Positions 13,801-24,580 of a DNA stretch of 64,000 bases are shown here, in pieces. The stretch covers positions 2,999,118 to 3,063,117 of the forward strand of contig CM053253.1 in assembly GCA_028583405.1 (NCBI GenBank), read 5' to 3'. The position numbers and the translations under genes were made by a program. The stretch is from Pogonophryne albipinna. Lineage: Eukaryota > Chordata > Actinopteri > Perciformes > Artedidraconidae. Under the pieces are notes generated by a model. That model did not search any database, was not told the origin of the DNA, and saw nothing but the letters and a program-made list of their open reading frames with translations. Position 1 is the stretch's first letter; the number at the start of each line of letters is the position of its first letter.

Positions 13801-15489
13801 ACGGCACGCCCAATGACGGCACGCCCAATGACGGCACGCCCAATGACGGCACGAGATACATTTGTGCGTGCACGAGATGGATGGCTGACCGACAGAGCGG
13901 CAATCCAATCCGATTGGTTGTACTTTTTACAGTATTACGGCTTCCACAGATGACATTTTTTTATGGATTTTTTGTCAAAGCACTTCAGATATTCATTGCT
14001 ATCGGGATGTTAAGAGCATTCCATGGAATATAACAAAAAGTGTATCTCGAGCCGGTTTCTCAAACTTACCTACCCCACCTTTAATGTGTGCATATGTACA
14101 AATGTGTCTGTTGATTGTGTATATATAGGTATATACATATTTCAATACATATTTTTACTATCTTTGTATTTTTGTATTGGGGATTGTGGGAAACGGTATT
14201 TCGATCTCTCTGTCTGTACACACAAACTGAAAGATTGACAATAAAGTTGACTTTGACTTGACTTTGAAGTTACTTTGATGACGCTGTGTTTGTGTGCATG
14301 CATGTAAAGATAGAGTATGGCTTTAATTGATATATATTTGTTCTATGATTAAACTCAATCTGTATATGACTTAATTTGGCAGTTCTTAATCAAAGGAGAA
14401 AATACAAAACAATCTACTTTCTTTACTTATTCATTCCACCCTATAATAACCAGGAAACTGCTATATCCTTGTTGGTCTGGATATAAAAAAATACCTTTAA
14501 TTTGTAACATATTTAGTTTACTGTAAATTGGTATTTCAACTTTCTACTTTTTTAATGTTCTTTTATTTCTATTTGATATGTTTACATTTTAGAATAGTTT
14601 ATTTCTACTCTTTGAATGTCTCTTATGTGCAATGCCTTGTCCTTTATGCTGCTGCAACGCAAACATTTCCCAAATTGGGATCGATAAAGTACATCTTATC
14701 GTATTTGATCTTATATTTAATCCACACACGATCCTATAACCCCCATTTTAGTCTCATTGCCATTATTCTCAGTTCACTTCTGGATTGATTTAGAGTTACA
14801 TGGTCTATCCCCACCATACATCTGTAACATTACTTTAAATGTATGCCCATATCTTCCTGCTCACAATCTCAGTACAACATACTATACTCTATGTTAATGA
14901 CTTAAGGGAACGGTCTGTTTAGCTGTTAGGGTCACACATCTCTTCCTGTTGGAGTTTGTCTTACAACCTTGTTGATTTCTTTAGAAAATCTGTTTTTTAA
15001 ACTCGCTTTTCGCATTAACTTTGTTTCATTTATTGGACTAGCGAGCACTTTTCAGGCACGTGCACAGATAGACCTCAAAGGGGGCCTGAGCACAGTCCTT
15101 TTTGACCTCAAATTAGAAAAGTGTCCTTTTTCCAAATCACTACATTTCTGTTGGCAACGGAGGTGACAGAGGCCATCATTGCAAATATTATTCAACACAA
15201 ACTTAGCGATTCCAGGCATTTATTTAATAAAAAAATGGCCTGCGTGCTCTTTTATGAATTTGGACCTGTACCCCTTTAACACGCTCTGCATGTGCCTGAT
15301 TCTTCAGAAGCTGGAATATAAATAAAGTTATAATTAGCTGTAGAGAGTCTCACCCAGCATCCAGAGCAGGCGGCAGAGCAGGCAGATGAGCAGCAGCTGC
15401 CACACCTGCTCCAGGCCCTGCTGGGCGGTGGGCAGCAGGCAGCCCCCCCACAGCTCCTGGAAGAACTTCTGCCGGCTGAACGCTCCCAT
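1864..15489 (-). CDS. porcn: Porcupine O-acyltransferase, 12 coding exons, C-terminus outside window
   Basis: Porcupine is an ER multipass MBOAT enzyme that adds palmitoleate to a conserved serine of Wnt proteins, which secretion requires. Exons in transcript order: 15489-15354, 13055-12863, 11752-11709, 10239-10058, 8835-8705, 8543-8523, 8003-7989, 7913-7788, 7254-7154, 4520-4444, 2196-2133, 1949-1864. All junctions are GT-AG and phases agree, giving 392 codons to the last junction. The start gives MGAFSRQ, close to mammalian MATFSRQ. Diagnostic stretches include [54 protein letters not shown] and SALLH; the last His (residue 342) matches the conserved MBOAT histidine. Mammalian PORCN is about 460 residues, so the final ~70 lie left of position 1. 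Several introns hold transposons (2282-4188, 5358-6415, 10775-11343, 11945-12563, 13593-14080). No break was seen in the coding exons. Confidence 0.95.
2282..4188. mobile_element. TTAA-flanked DNA element carrying a 57-bp minisatellite
   Basis: Flanking TTAA occurs at 2278-2281 and 4189-4192. Terminal inverted repeats, read with the TTAA, are TTAAAATGGCCCTGTTATGC on the left and TTAAAGGGGCCCTATAATGC from the right. About 310 bp of unique head is shared with the element at 32.7 kb and, in part, with 29502-29572. The tandem array fills the rest. There is no transposase. The TTAA duplication fits the piggyBac or Kolobok superfamilies; I cannot choose between them. It lies in a porcn intron. Confidence 0.8.
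2598..4165. repeat. 57-bp minisatellite, about 27 copies
   Basis: Near-identical 57-bp units each contain TACATACTGATATACACC, GAACATCAGCAGGAGAG and CTCTTTAAAGTAGAGACAC. Units differ at one G/A site (GAGAGGAC or GAGAGAAC). The two forms come in blocks of 5 A-type, 6 G-type, 5 A-type, 6 G-type, so an 11-unit (627-bp) block has been duplicated. Because 57 is divisible by three, the array is open on both strands, which creates a spurious long ORF. Confidence 0.97.
4208..4412 (+). repeat. Non-LTR retrotransposon 3' tail
   Basis: The stretch reads CAATTTCCCAATCTGGGA, then an AATAAAGT signal, then a short TCTAA-type repeat (about 4390-4412). This resembles 14640-14710 and is typical of fish LINE/SINE 3' ends. 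No coding sequence remains. Confidence 0.55.
5035..6945. repeat. 37-bp tandem array, split by a hAT insertion
   Basis: Units contain TTCAACATGTAAGAAGTAG and AAAGTACAGGTATTTG with a variable G/T/A near the end. About 8-9 units lie at 5035-5357 and about 14 at 6416-6945. The interruption is the element at 5358-6415; the array reads through if that element and one copy of its target duplication are removed. Confidence 0.93.
5358..6415 (+). mobile_element. hAT-superfamily element, internally deleted, with 8-bp target duplication
   Basis: The ends are inverted repeats CAGGCCCGGTTC...GAACCGGGCCTG, flanked by the 8-bp direct repeat GTTCAACA (5350-5357 and 6416-6423), the hAT signature. A short ORF at 5634-5957 contains MDIRKWLK followed by a Pro-rich tail, resembling the N-terminus of hAT/ZMYM-type transposases. 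The catalytic part is missing. A related fragment lies at 52665-52880. Confidence 0.88.
7989..8003 (-). other. porcn: porcn microexon B (15 nt)
   Basis: Only 15 nt lie between a ttctcag acceptor and a gtatgt donor. Joined to its neighbours it gives R-GTPAK-WLLAYE, matching mammalian RGTMVRWLRAYE. It is also a multiple of three, so four in-frame isoforms are possible from microexons A and B, comparable with the four mammalian Porcn isoforms. Confidence 0.82.
8523..8543 (-). other. porcn: porcn microexon A (21 nt)
   Basis: It is bounded by tttacag and gtaaca. With neighbouring phase it encodes a basic KKRRKI run that matches the KKRKA segment of mammalian PORCN, the known alternatively spliced intracellular loop. 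It is 21 nt long, so skipping preserves frame. Tissue use cannot be read from DNA. Confidence 0.85.
9007..9440 (+). repeat. Dispersed repeat starting AAGGCAAGTTTATTTATATAG
   Basis: A fish-type interspersed repeat begins with GGCAAG repeats and then TTTATTTATATAGCAC. It resembles the start of the insert at 42005. The family is not assigned. Sequence 7930-8520 and 8840-9000 is otherwise porcn intron with no recognised feature. Confidence 0.5.
9884..10030. repeat. AT-rich simple repeat (AATAAT/ATATAT)
   Basis: Low-complexity runs of AAT and TA lie beside a porcn exon. They create an apparent extension of the exon reading frame that is not coding. Confidence 0.8.
10775..11343. mobile_element. 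hAT-type MITE (copy 1)
   Basis: It starts CAGGGGTGTCAAACTCA and ends TGAGTTTGACACATGTG. Flanks are ATTTAAGA (10767-10774) and GTTTAAGA (11344-11351), an 8-bp target duplication with one mismatch. The body is about 90% like 22359-22948 in the opposite orientation. There is no transposase. It lies in a porcn intron. Confidence 0.88.
11945..12563. mobile_element. MITE with about 50-bp terminal inverted repeats
   Basis: The left end, with CGCTTTCACA and AGTACTTTTCCCAGGAATAG, is mirrored at the right end as CTATTCCTGGGAAAAGTACT and TGTGAAAGCGGC. It includes a (GCTAAT)n-like run near 12287. The long open frame through it is accidental. No clear target duplication was found. Confidence 0.7.
13130..13330 (+). 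repeat. Retroelement 3'-tail-like repeat (empty copy)
   Basis: It begins CTTGCACTAATGTACATT and ends ACAATAAAGTTGACTTTGAC. A second copy at about 13508-14265 is split by the MITE at 13593-14080. The first copy keeps a single uninterrupted TTAA at 13209-13212, the empty site. It resembles the 3' end of a LINE or SINE. Confidence 0.7.
13593..14080. mobile_element. TTAA-flanked MITE, family 1 (copy A)
   Basis: The ends are AGGTGGGGTAGGTAA and TTACCTACCCCACCT, flanked by TTAA (13589-13592, 14081-14084). Other copies are at 26604, 31725, 51690 and 56129. It contains a 15-bp unit CGCCCAATGACGGCA repeated four times at 13793-13852. It lies inside a porcn intron and within an older repeat. Confidence 0.92.
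14520..14710 (+). repeat. LINE-like 3' tail
   Basis: The end reads CATTTCCCAAATTGGGATCG, then ATAAAGT, as in the tail at 4208-4412. No coding remains. Sequence 14710-15340 is porcn intron with nothing recognised. Confidence 0.5.
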
Positions 15490-16744
15490 CTCTGGACCTT
15501 CAGAGGGGGGGGGGGGGGAGACGCCATGTTTTAGAGCAACAGAAACACGTATCACCAGGGTCAGCATTTGTTTAATGCATTAGATCAACATACTGTATGT
15601 GAACCGCTGTTAAGTAAGGCTGCAAATAACCATTAGGCCATTGTCACCTAATTGTTTACTCGATAACATGTGAGAATAATAGTGAAAAGAACAAGGGGAT
15701 GTCTTTAGATGCATTGTTTTGTCCGTACAAAAGACACTTTAGTATTTATAAAACAGTTAAAAGCTGGATATATCCACATTTGAGAAGCAAAATGTCTACA
15801 AGTTTTGTATAGAAAATGTACTTTTAAATGACCAATTGATCATCAAAATAGTTGCCAATTCCTTTCCCAATTAAACTTACCATAATTGATGAGTTGACTA
15901 AACATTAAAGCTGATTTGGCATGGCATTACATTGTATGTCAAGAGCATAGTAAAAAGCCCAAGGAGTCGTAAATGTCTTGTTTTGTCACTCCAAAACCGA
16001 AACATATCCATTTTATTGTAATATAAAACATAGAAAAGCAGCAAATCTCTATATTTTAGAGGCTGAAACAGCATTTTCTGCAATCTCTGCGTGAAAAATG
16101 ACTTTTAAACTATCAATTTCTCGACAAATCGTTGCAGCTCTTCACTGGTTCACACATGAGCGAGCAGAGACTGCCACTCACTCACTGTCAACAGACACAC
16201 AACTACAAATCCCAGCATGCACTGCACCACTACAAATCTGTGCAAGTCCCTGCAATGGCTGTCAAAGTTTTGGCTGATTATCCTGAAATATCTCTACGCT
16301 CAGTACTGCTAAACATATAGCCTACGAATGCATACGTTCATTCTGCAGCAAATGCATCAAACTGGAGGTGCTTTAAAATACCTTAAATATGCACAGTGTA
16401 GCACAGAACCATGCTGAATTATTTAGCATTATTTAAGTGTATTGAGGACTTATTTACAGTGCATTATGAGGAATAGTATGCATGTATTCTCCGCATTGCA
16501 GTAGGCCAAGGTGAAGAGTTGACTCACAGCTGTAAGACAACAGCTGCAACATGCATATTATCTTCACCCATTAGCAGAAAGAGAAGCATCTTGTTTTCTT
16601 AACCTTGCTTCACCTAGCCCGCAGCAGGGATTACAGTCCAGCTATCAGCACTATAACAAAGTGGGTCTCCCCTGCCCCCCACAGCGGATAACCGTCCCCC
16701 TCCTCCCCCGGTCATGTCAGTTATTTCTCCCGGTTTAGACCCAC

Positions 16745-17045
16745 CTTTCCCGGCGCAGCTGCAGCTTCCTCCCGGTGTTTCTACCGTCTCCCGGGCCGGT
16801 GCAGCTCGCCGTGTTTAATGTCGCTCGGTCCGGATGCCGCTTCTCTTCTGGAGGACTCCCATTGTCACAGCATCAGCACCACTGGACCCTCCGCTGGAGA
16901 AAAGCCAAGGAAGAGACGCGTCAACCAATCAGCTGCTTCGGTGAGGACGCGTTAGCCAATCACCGCTCTCGTTGCGTTTGAGTGACAGCCAGCTGGGCCA
17001 ATCAGAAGCCTGGTCGACTATGTTCGGTGCTTTGTGACCAATGGG
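16745..17045 (-). promoter_or_regulatory. porcn: porcn promoter and likely noncoding first exon
   Basis: A GC-rich stretch upstream of the ATG exon contains four CCAAT boxes at 16925, 16956, 16998 and 17038 (the plus-strand sense is CCAAT), spaced about 30-45 bp, as in NF-Y-driven TATA-less promoters. On the minus strand, GGGAAAG followed by gtgggt at 16745/16744 is a plausible donor that would join to the ATG exon near 15500. The transcription start is not determined; the exon probably spans about 16745-16900. Between 15590 and 16650 is intron with no recognised element. Confidence 0.6.
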
Positions 17046-17099
17046 ATGTGTACAGCGTGCAGATGGAGTCAGAGGACTAGCATCTGGCTCAGAGATCAG

Positions 17100-20000
17100 A
17101 GGTTTCTGGAGGGTGAACTGTGGCTATGACTAATACAAAACATGCACTTAACATACTTTTTATTTTGGGAACTATTGCCGAAGAACATAAGACAATGTAT
17201 ATATATTTCTGAATGATATTGAACAATATACCCAGAATGAGCTGCAGACACAATCAGATCAAAGCAAAACATGTTCTGTAGCAATGTGACTGTATAACAT
17301 GCATAACCTATGAATTGAGTTGTATTCAAATGTGTGCATATCTGTGTTTAGTGCGTTAAACTTTCAACAATTACCTATTTTTTAAGTTTGGAAATACACT
17401 AAAAATAAAAGTACAATAATAAGACAAGATGGAGATACAGTTTGTGAAATGGGACACAAGCTCTCTGAAGCATGACCAGAGGCCCAGACACCATGCTTTG
17501 GTAATTAAAAAACATAAACAAAACTAAAAATAGTCATTGTGAAATGCACAAACATGAGCATTTTGCTTTTTAGCAGCAGCCTCATTTTGTTTTACTTATG
17601 AACCATGCCGTAGTAGAAGTAAAAGCACTCTTTGGGAACTGCAAGCAAGCAGAAAGTCCAACAAACGAAGGCGTAAAAGCTCCTTATTGTTATTGTACCG
17701 TGGGCTTTATTCTGCAATGGGATTGTGCTGCGGTTCAGAATGCTTGATGACACACGGGTAAAGAGGTCAGACCTAGACGAGGAGAAAGACAGTTTTGGGT
17801 CACATTAACAATCTCTCTCGTGCCTGCATCTGGAGAAATGTGAAGAGGCTTTACACCACAGAAACATCCACCCGTTAAGTGTTTACGTAACAATAAAATA
17901 CAATTATTTCTCTAAATGTACATTTGGCCTTTTCAGCGAGGAGAGATGTCGGGCGGACACAGAGTCGTTCGGATGATATTGTTTGGTTTTAATGTCAGTG
18001 TTACGAAGCAAACGTGCTATGACAGTGATCTCAGCCTGAGGCAAGGAGAACATTTGATGTTATAACTTTGTCTTCCAGTGACTGAAACTAATAAAGTTGA
18101 TTGAAACATTCACAAGAACCAGATAATCAGAGGTGATATGTTAGCATCTGCTGCATCTACAATTACAGGAACATTAAAACAGTTCAACAAAGTTTCCTCT
18201 CTCAAAACACCAGCTTGCTTTCTGCCACTTTGAGATGTCACTCCACACAAGGATGTACTACTTGTGTGGAGTGAATACAACTTGATACAAATTAGGATGC
18301 ATAGATTTAATTTACATCAGAACAAATGTGAGATCTGACCATTAAACCATTCTGAGATTAAAGTCAAGATTCTGAGAAAGAAAAGTAAGAATTTCGACTT
18401 TTCCCCCAGAATTCTTAGAAAGGGAATTCGGTCTTATTTCTCGTAATTCTTAGAAAACATTTTTTCAACTTTTACTCAAAATTCTTTAAAACAAAAACAT
18501 TCAGAACTTTTTCCAAAATTCCTTTTCTTAGAAAAAAATTATTTGGACTTCTTAGTAAATGATTCCATCTTTTTTTTCTCAGTTGTTGAAAAAAAAAAAT
18601 CAGAACATTTTCCAGAATTCTTTTTCCCCCTTAAAAATGATTGGAAAATGAATTCTGTCTTTTTTCAGAATTTCGTAAATTCTTTTGACTTTTTTTGGTC
18701 AAAATTCGGACTAATCCCAGAATTCTGACTTTCTGTACAACAGATGGAGAGCGTTTGATTTGCATTACACTCAGATTACACTCCAGGTGATGATCTGATT
18801 TTAAACAAATACAAATGTGAAATCATCCGTTATCGGCTTGAATAAATCCATATCAAGCATCCCTTATTGCGACAGTGTATATACACATTTCTGCAAAACA
18901 AACAGTGTCAAAGGGTTGCTGGCCACAGAGGCAGATGATGCTACGTAATGATATTCATGCTATCATTCATAGCAAAGTGAATGTTCTCAGACTGCTGAAT
19001 ACAGACAACTCCACCATCCAGGTTCATTAAAGAATCTCTAACTTAGAGAACAGTGTAAAACTAGTCCCTGATAAACAAGAGACAGAACCCAAAATACAGA
19101 ACACGTACTAAATAAAAATAGCAGCCGTATGAGATCAGAAATGTAAAACAATATCTACAGTATGTGAGTCAAGACAAGAGAAGTGTGCAGCGATACATTC
19201 AAGGTTTACAAAACTCAAAAACGCCATATTCACGCCGTAAAGACAGTAACAGAAGAAGTTCAATAAAGTATCAGTGTTATCCGCAGTATCGAACCCAAAC
19301 AATGCATTTGACAGAATGAGGTTTAGCTTAATGATACTAAGAACCTGTTTTGATGTAATGCTGCTTTCCAGACAACTCAGGACTTGAACATTTCCCAAAT
19401 TCTTCTTAAACAAAGCACAATCAAAAGCCACTTAAAAGTGGAAGTTCCTGCTTGTAAACTCGAGCCAAATGAATTCAATCCTAGGTCAGGAAGAAGTGGT
19501 TGTCTTAGGTCACAAAACAGGGGTATTGTGAATGGTGAACTATCAAAGAAAAGGCAGCGTTAAGTAAATATGCCAGTATTTAATGACAGTAGTACATGCC
19601 ATCATACACTTCAAAGCTGTGCATGTACATTGAGAGAAAAGTGATCTCCTCTGCACCAAAATAAATCAGGGAAATATCACAAGTGCTAAAAAGGTATTCG
19701 AGCCAGCACTATGGAGTTAGATTGTGTGTCAACTTGACATAGAAGCATCAGGTTTGTTGTCAGTCATGGTTTTGAGTGAGTTTAACCCTTTGGATGTCAA
19801 ATCTTCCTAAATTCAAAATGGACGAACGGGAAAATCCTGACCTTCGAGAAGGGGCTAAAATAATTAGAAAAGCAATGTGTCTGTGATTACTTTGACTGAT
19901 ATTTCAATTGTGATATGATTTGCGATTGATGATCGTTACACGATTAACTTATTATCCATTAAAAAGCTAATTCAATTGTTTACGTCGTGATTTTTAGTAT

Positions 20001-20200
20001 ATGATGTGAAGCCAGGCCATCTCTGCAGCATGATACACTTTAATACTTAATTTACTCTGTTACTGTTCTACCTCGATTTGTCTGGAAAGCAGCTTAAGTT
20101 AAAGGGAGACTTCAAACCTTACAGATGAGGCTAAAAGGCCAGTTTGACAACTTTAAGTTAAATTGCAATAAAACAAAGAACAGTCGCCAGTGTTTGTTTT
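17100..20200. other. Intergenic stretch between THAP gene and porcn
   Basis: I see no conserved coding exon. Position 18330-18730 is a degenerate low-complexity region rich in AGAATTCT and TTTTT words. A minus-strand AATAAA (plus TTTATT near 17707) could be a distal polyadenylation signal of the THAP gene, but the distance from its stop codon (about 2.5 kb) makes this uncertain. Confidence 0.4.
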
Positions 20201-20223
20201 TAAAGTGTCTTCACAGATTTAGA

Positions 20224-23200
20224 TCAGATCGCGAACTCCATGTCGTAGGCAGTTCGTTCCTTCTTAATGTTTTCAACGCTTATCTCTGCGGGGAGCACCA
20301 GAGGCAGCTCCCGCGGTTCCTCCTTCACAATGTTCTTCTTTACCGGCATGGGCTTGCTCAACATGTAGTCGTAATTTCTGTCCACCTGTAGGAGCGCCGA
20401 GGTGAGGAAGCGTGGAGAGAAGAGCTGCAGAGAGGCTCTGAGCGGAGGTGGTGGAGGGGGAAGAGGTTTGATTGAGAGTTGAAGAAGGTCGCACTGACGT
20501 GGCTTTAACCAGGCAACAGGCGGGGGTGCTAATGACAGCGGTACAGGTATTAGCATCGGATGGATCTTTGGTAAGCTCACGGTGTGTGAGGCGGGAGGAC
20601 TGGCCTCCTTTTGGACACTTCCTGACATCAAATGATATACATTTTTGGGCTCGACGTTGGACGGTTCCTCTTCCCACACGAGAGCAGACTCGGCTACCGA
20701 CACGACAACAGTCTGTTTGTGGCGTTTGCAGAACATGGTGCCGCACTCTCGGCACTTCCTGTCGTCTCTGACGTGCTGCAGTTTGTGGCGCTTCAGGTTT
20801 TGGCTCGTAGCGAACGCTCGGTCGCACATGTTGCACGGGAACGACGTCTCACACTGGTGCTCGGAGAAAAGAGCCTGACCCGAGAAGAGCTTTCCACACG
20901 ACTCACAGACGAAGGAGGCGTTTTCTTCAATCTCCTCCTCTTGACTTTGTTCTCCTTCCTCTTGACTTTGTTCTCCTTCCTCTTGACTTTGTTTTCCTTC
21001 CTCTTGACTTTGTTCTTCTTCCTCTTGACTTTGTTCTTCTTCCTCTTGACTTTGTTCTTCTTGACTTTGTTCTTCTTCCTCTTGACTGTCTTCCTCTACT
21101 TGTTCTTCTTGTCTTTGTTCTTCTTGTCTTTGTTCTTCCTCTTCTCGTTCCTCTACTTCTTCTCGTTCCTTTACTTCTTCTCGTTCCTTTACTTCTTCTC
21201 GTTCCTCTACTTGTCCTTCATGCAGCTTCTTGTGTTTCATTAGCTGTGGTACATTAGCGAAGTTCTGATTGCACTGCTCACACTTGAAGCCCCCGGCAGG
21301 CAGGAACACGTTTTTCAGGAGCACGATGGGACTCATATTTGGTTGTAGGACGCCCGTTGGAGCTTTAAATGGTGACGCTGTTTTGTTTGGGCTTAATGTG
21401 GTTTCAGTCTCTTCAGTCAACGATTCTCCTTCCTAAAGAACACAGAAGAGGATGCAACAATATAAATGCAATGAAGACATTTTCATAGTGCCAAAGTATG
21501 AACAATAGAAACATCAGAGTTCCAGCTTTGAATGAAAGCATGAAAACTACTTTTTAAGTAAATGTGCCACTTTTTAATCCATAATATGTCACTTACATGA
21601 TCCATTCAGATCCGATGCAAACATATTGATCTTTCTGAACTTCATTTTAACTCCAAGGAATGTGTAGGACTTTGTATCTCAGACCATTTCAGGCATTAAA
21701 CGCATATTATTAGATGTTAGACTTGGATATTGCTGCACAATAAGAACACAAAAAAGGTTAACAATTATTTTCTAAACCCATATAATGAATGCAGAAATAA
21801 TACCTCTTGCAGTGATGGAGTTGGAGATTTCTGTATTTCCTCAAACAGATCAGAAGTCTGGAGTTCCTCAGGAGAATCAGCTCGAGGTGAAGTTGTTTCT
21901 TCTTCTGTTTTCTTTTTGGCTGCACGGGGCCGCCTCTTCCTACTTCCATAATCCCTTTAAAAACAACGTGACAACTATTTCATCTGAACACACAAGACAT
22001 GTCTCACTTGTATCTATCGTCAAGGTGTTAGGAGGAGAAGCTCACACCTTTTTAAAGCAGTGAAGTGAGCATTAACAGCGTGTTTCTGCACTGCATAATT
22101 ATCCATACACAGCTTCCTGAGCAACTGTTAACACAATCTGTGTTAAGACATATGCACAATGGTGTTTATGCTTTGTTTATTATCGCAGACAAACCTCACA
22201 TAGCGGTGTAAGGCATATATACATAAATTACTGAGATGAATAGTAACACTGCTTTAAGACATGTTACTTAGATGCAAAACACCTGATATCAGTGTTGTAA
22301 CTGTGTATGGCACCTTTTTGAAAGTGCTTGTTTTACCCGGGTTTAATACTCTCTAAAACACATGTGTCAAACTCAAGGCCCGGGGGCCAAATCAGGCCCT
22401 TGGTGGTTTTAATTTCGGCCCGCAGGATAATTTCTAATTACTATTAGATCTGGCCCGCCGGTATATTGCACGCACACCTTCACTCAATCCTGAGGGTCTC
22501 CTCAGCTCAGAGCCTGACCCCAAACATTGATGAACTTGCTCCCAAGATGAGACGCCAAGTATCTGAACTAGCACCACAGAGCAGCACACTGAGTTTAATG
22601 GATGTTTCCTTCTGCACTTTCTCTCTCACGACAACAGGGCATGTTTGGTTTTCTCTTTGAGGGAAATAGTTTTTTTGAAGCTGTTGTTGGCCTGTGGGAA
22701 AATGTACTCATAAGAAATGACTCCGGAAAAGCTGCAGATAGAGCCATAAGAAATGAATGCAACTGATTATTTCAGGTTTAATGTTGTTTTTATAGGCAAT
22801 CATTTAAGCTTTGTTAGTTCCAGGTTAAATATGTGCAATAAGTTCATTTCAATAAGTTCTGCAATAAACATTGAACCAGTCCGGCCCTCGACTTGTACCC
22901 ATTTTTTTTTAATCTTGGCCCACTGTGTATTTGAGTTTGACCCCCCTGCTCTAAAATATAAAAGTTATAATCATAATGTTGAAAAGTAGCAAATCCTCTC
23001 ATATAAGAAGCTTAAACTGGACAATGTTGCACAAATTAATGATCAAAATGGGTTAATGTCTGTTATTTGGGAGACTATTTTTGTCACAGCAGCAGTGTAC
23101 ATTGTAGTGTAATACATTACACAAGTTAAACATATTCAAAAAGACAATAAAATACAAATATAATACAATAAAAAATAACATTGGCGGCAAGTATATACAA

Positions 23201-23895
23201 ATTCACACAAGGAAGGACATGTATCACTAGAGTATCTTAAAAATACTCAATATAGAATATACAGTCTCACTAAACTACAGAAATATATAGAAATATACAA
23301 CAGACACACACTAGCATTGGAATATTTTGTTGTTTGTGTTTGCTAGCTAGCTCACTTCTAGCCTCAGTGTGTGGCTCTCATGTGTTACTGAGAGGCACAA
23401 ACAGCGATAAATTACAAGTTAACTTGAGTTATTTAGTCATGATTAATGTGCATGTCTTACCTCTTAACTTTTCTCTTGGGGCTCTGTTTAGTGGAGGGAA
23501 ACACAGAGGGCACGAAGTCAGGGCTGTCGTGCTCCAGGGACGCTTCCTCTACAAACAGAGGAAACAGAGATGGTTTTTACTCAACATGTAACAACAAATG
23601 TACCTACATGCTCTTAATATAATAGCAGTGTTGTAAATCTGAAAAAAGGCTCCCCATTGTGACGCCCATTGGTACAGTATTCATTCAGTGTGGGTTTCTT
23701 ACTTGATATAAAATGAGCGCCACAAACTCTCGCGTTTCCTCTGATCTCCTCTCCGTTCACTTCTCGGATCTTTTGGAGCCATAACTTCCTCCGGTTCGCC
23801 TGAAACGGTCTGGTTCCGGTCGGGATTCTGTAAAACTTCAGTTTACTGCTAGAAGAATGTCGGTTTTTACATCCAGTCACGCAGCAGGCCGACAT
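20224..23895 (-). CDS. THAP-domain plus C2H2 zinc-finger protein, 4 exons, 546 residues
   Basis: Exons in transcript order: 23895-23703, 23548-23461, 21954-21804, 21432-20224; all are GT-AG and phases agree. Residues 1-81 form a THAP domain, a zinc-dependent DNA-binding fold. Its parts are C4/C5 and C9, P25, W39, C58-GA-H61, and DFVPSVF (75-81) in the AVPTIF position, which appears only after splicing exon 1 to exon 2. Next come a basic RKRRPR segment, a C2H2 finger (about 193-215), a Glu/Gln-rich repeat (about 219-315), a second finger (about 318-338, imperfect), a third (342-364) and a partial fourth (369-383). The tail has Pro-rich stretches and two PsiKxE sites (VKEE, IKKE) that could be SUMO acceptors. 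It is probably a nuclear transcription factor. I do not recognise a named orthologue. Confidence 0.85.
22359..22948. mobile_element. hAT-type MITE (copy 2)
   Basis: It is the reverse-oriented relative of 10775-11343. The ends are CACATGTGTCAAACTCA and TGAGTTTGACCCCCCTG. It is flanked by a perfect 8-bp duplication CTCTAAAA (22351-22358, 22949-22956). It lies in the second intron of the THAP/C2H2 gene. Confidence 0.92.
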
Positions 23896-24239
23896 TTTCA
23901 CTGAAAAAATGTGTTTGGTTTCGATAGCGGAAGTGCTGAACAACAACAAGAGTTACCACTTCCGTTGCCAAGATGCGCGCGCAGCCTCGGTGAGAATTTT
24001 TTGGGAGATTTTTCTTATTTTTTTCTTAATTATTTAACAGTTTAATTACTTAATGGAAGCTTACAAGTGGAACAAGTTGTTATTTGTAGGCTGTTTTGTG
24101 TTAATTTAAGCAAGAACAAATACAAAAACAGCGAGGAAGAGTTGTGTTGTGCCGTCACACGGAGCATTGACGCCCCCTGGTGGCGGAATACGGAACAACA
24201 CCTTTGCTGCAGTAATAATAAAATAAAATAAACAAACAA

Positions 24240-24420
24240 ACAAACAGAGGTGTAAATTAACTAAGTACATTTGCTAAAGTACTGTACTTACGTGCAATTT
24301 TGAGATACTCGTGCTTTACTTGAGTATTTCCATTTTTACACAAAGTCATTCAAACTAGCGGCACCTTTACCACAACTACAATTTAGATTTGATCAGAGGT
24401 ACTTTAATACAACATGTTCA
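24240..24420. repeat. AGTA-rich repeat fragment
   Basis: ACTAAGTACATTTGCTAAAG and related ACTTGAGTATTT words match the ends of the repeat at 4612-7040. It is a fragment only. Confidence 0.5.
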
Positions 24421-24437
24421 GTTAAAATAGAAAAGAA

Positions 24438-24580
<143 letters not shown>

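Noticed and set aside
20632..21243. Plus-strand Leu/Phe-rich ORF
   Set aside because: Antisense shadow of the Glu-rich repeat of the THAP/C2H2 gene.
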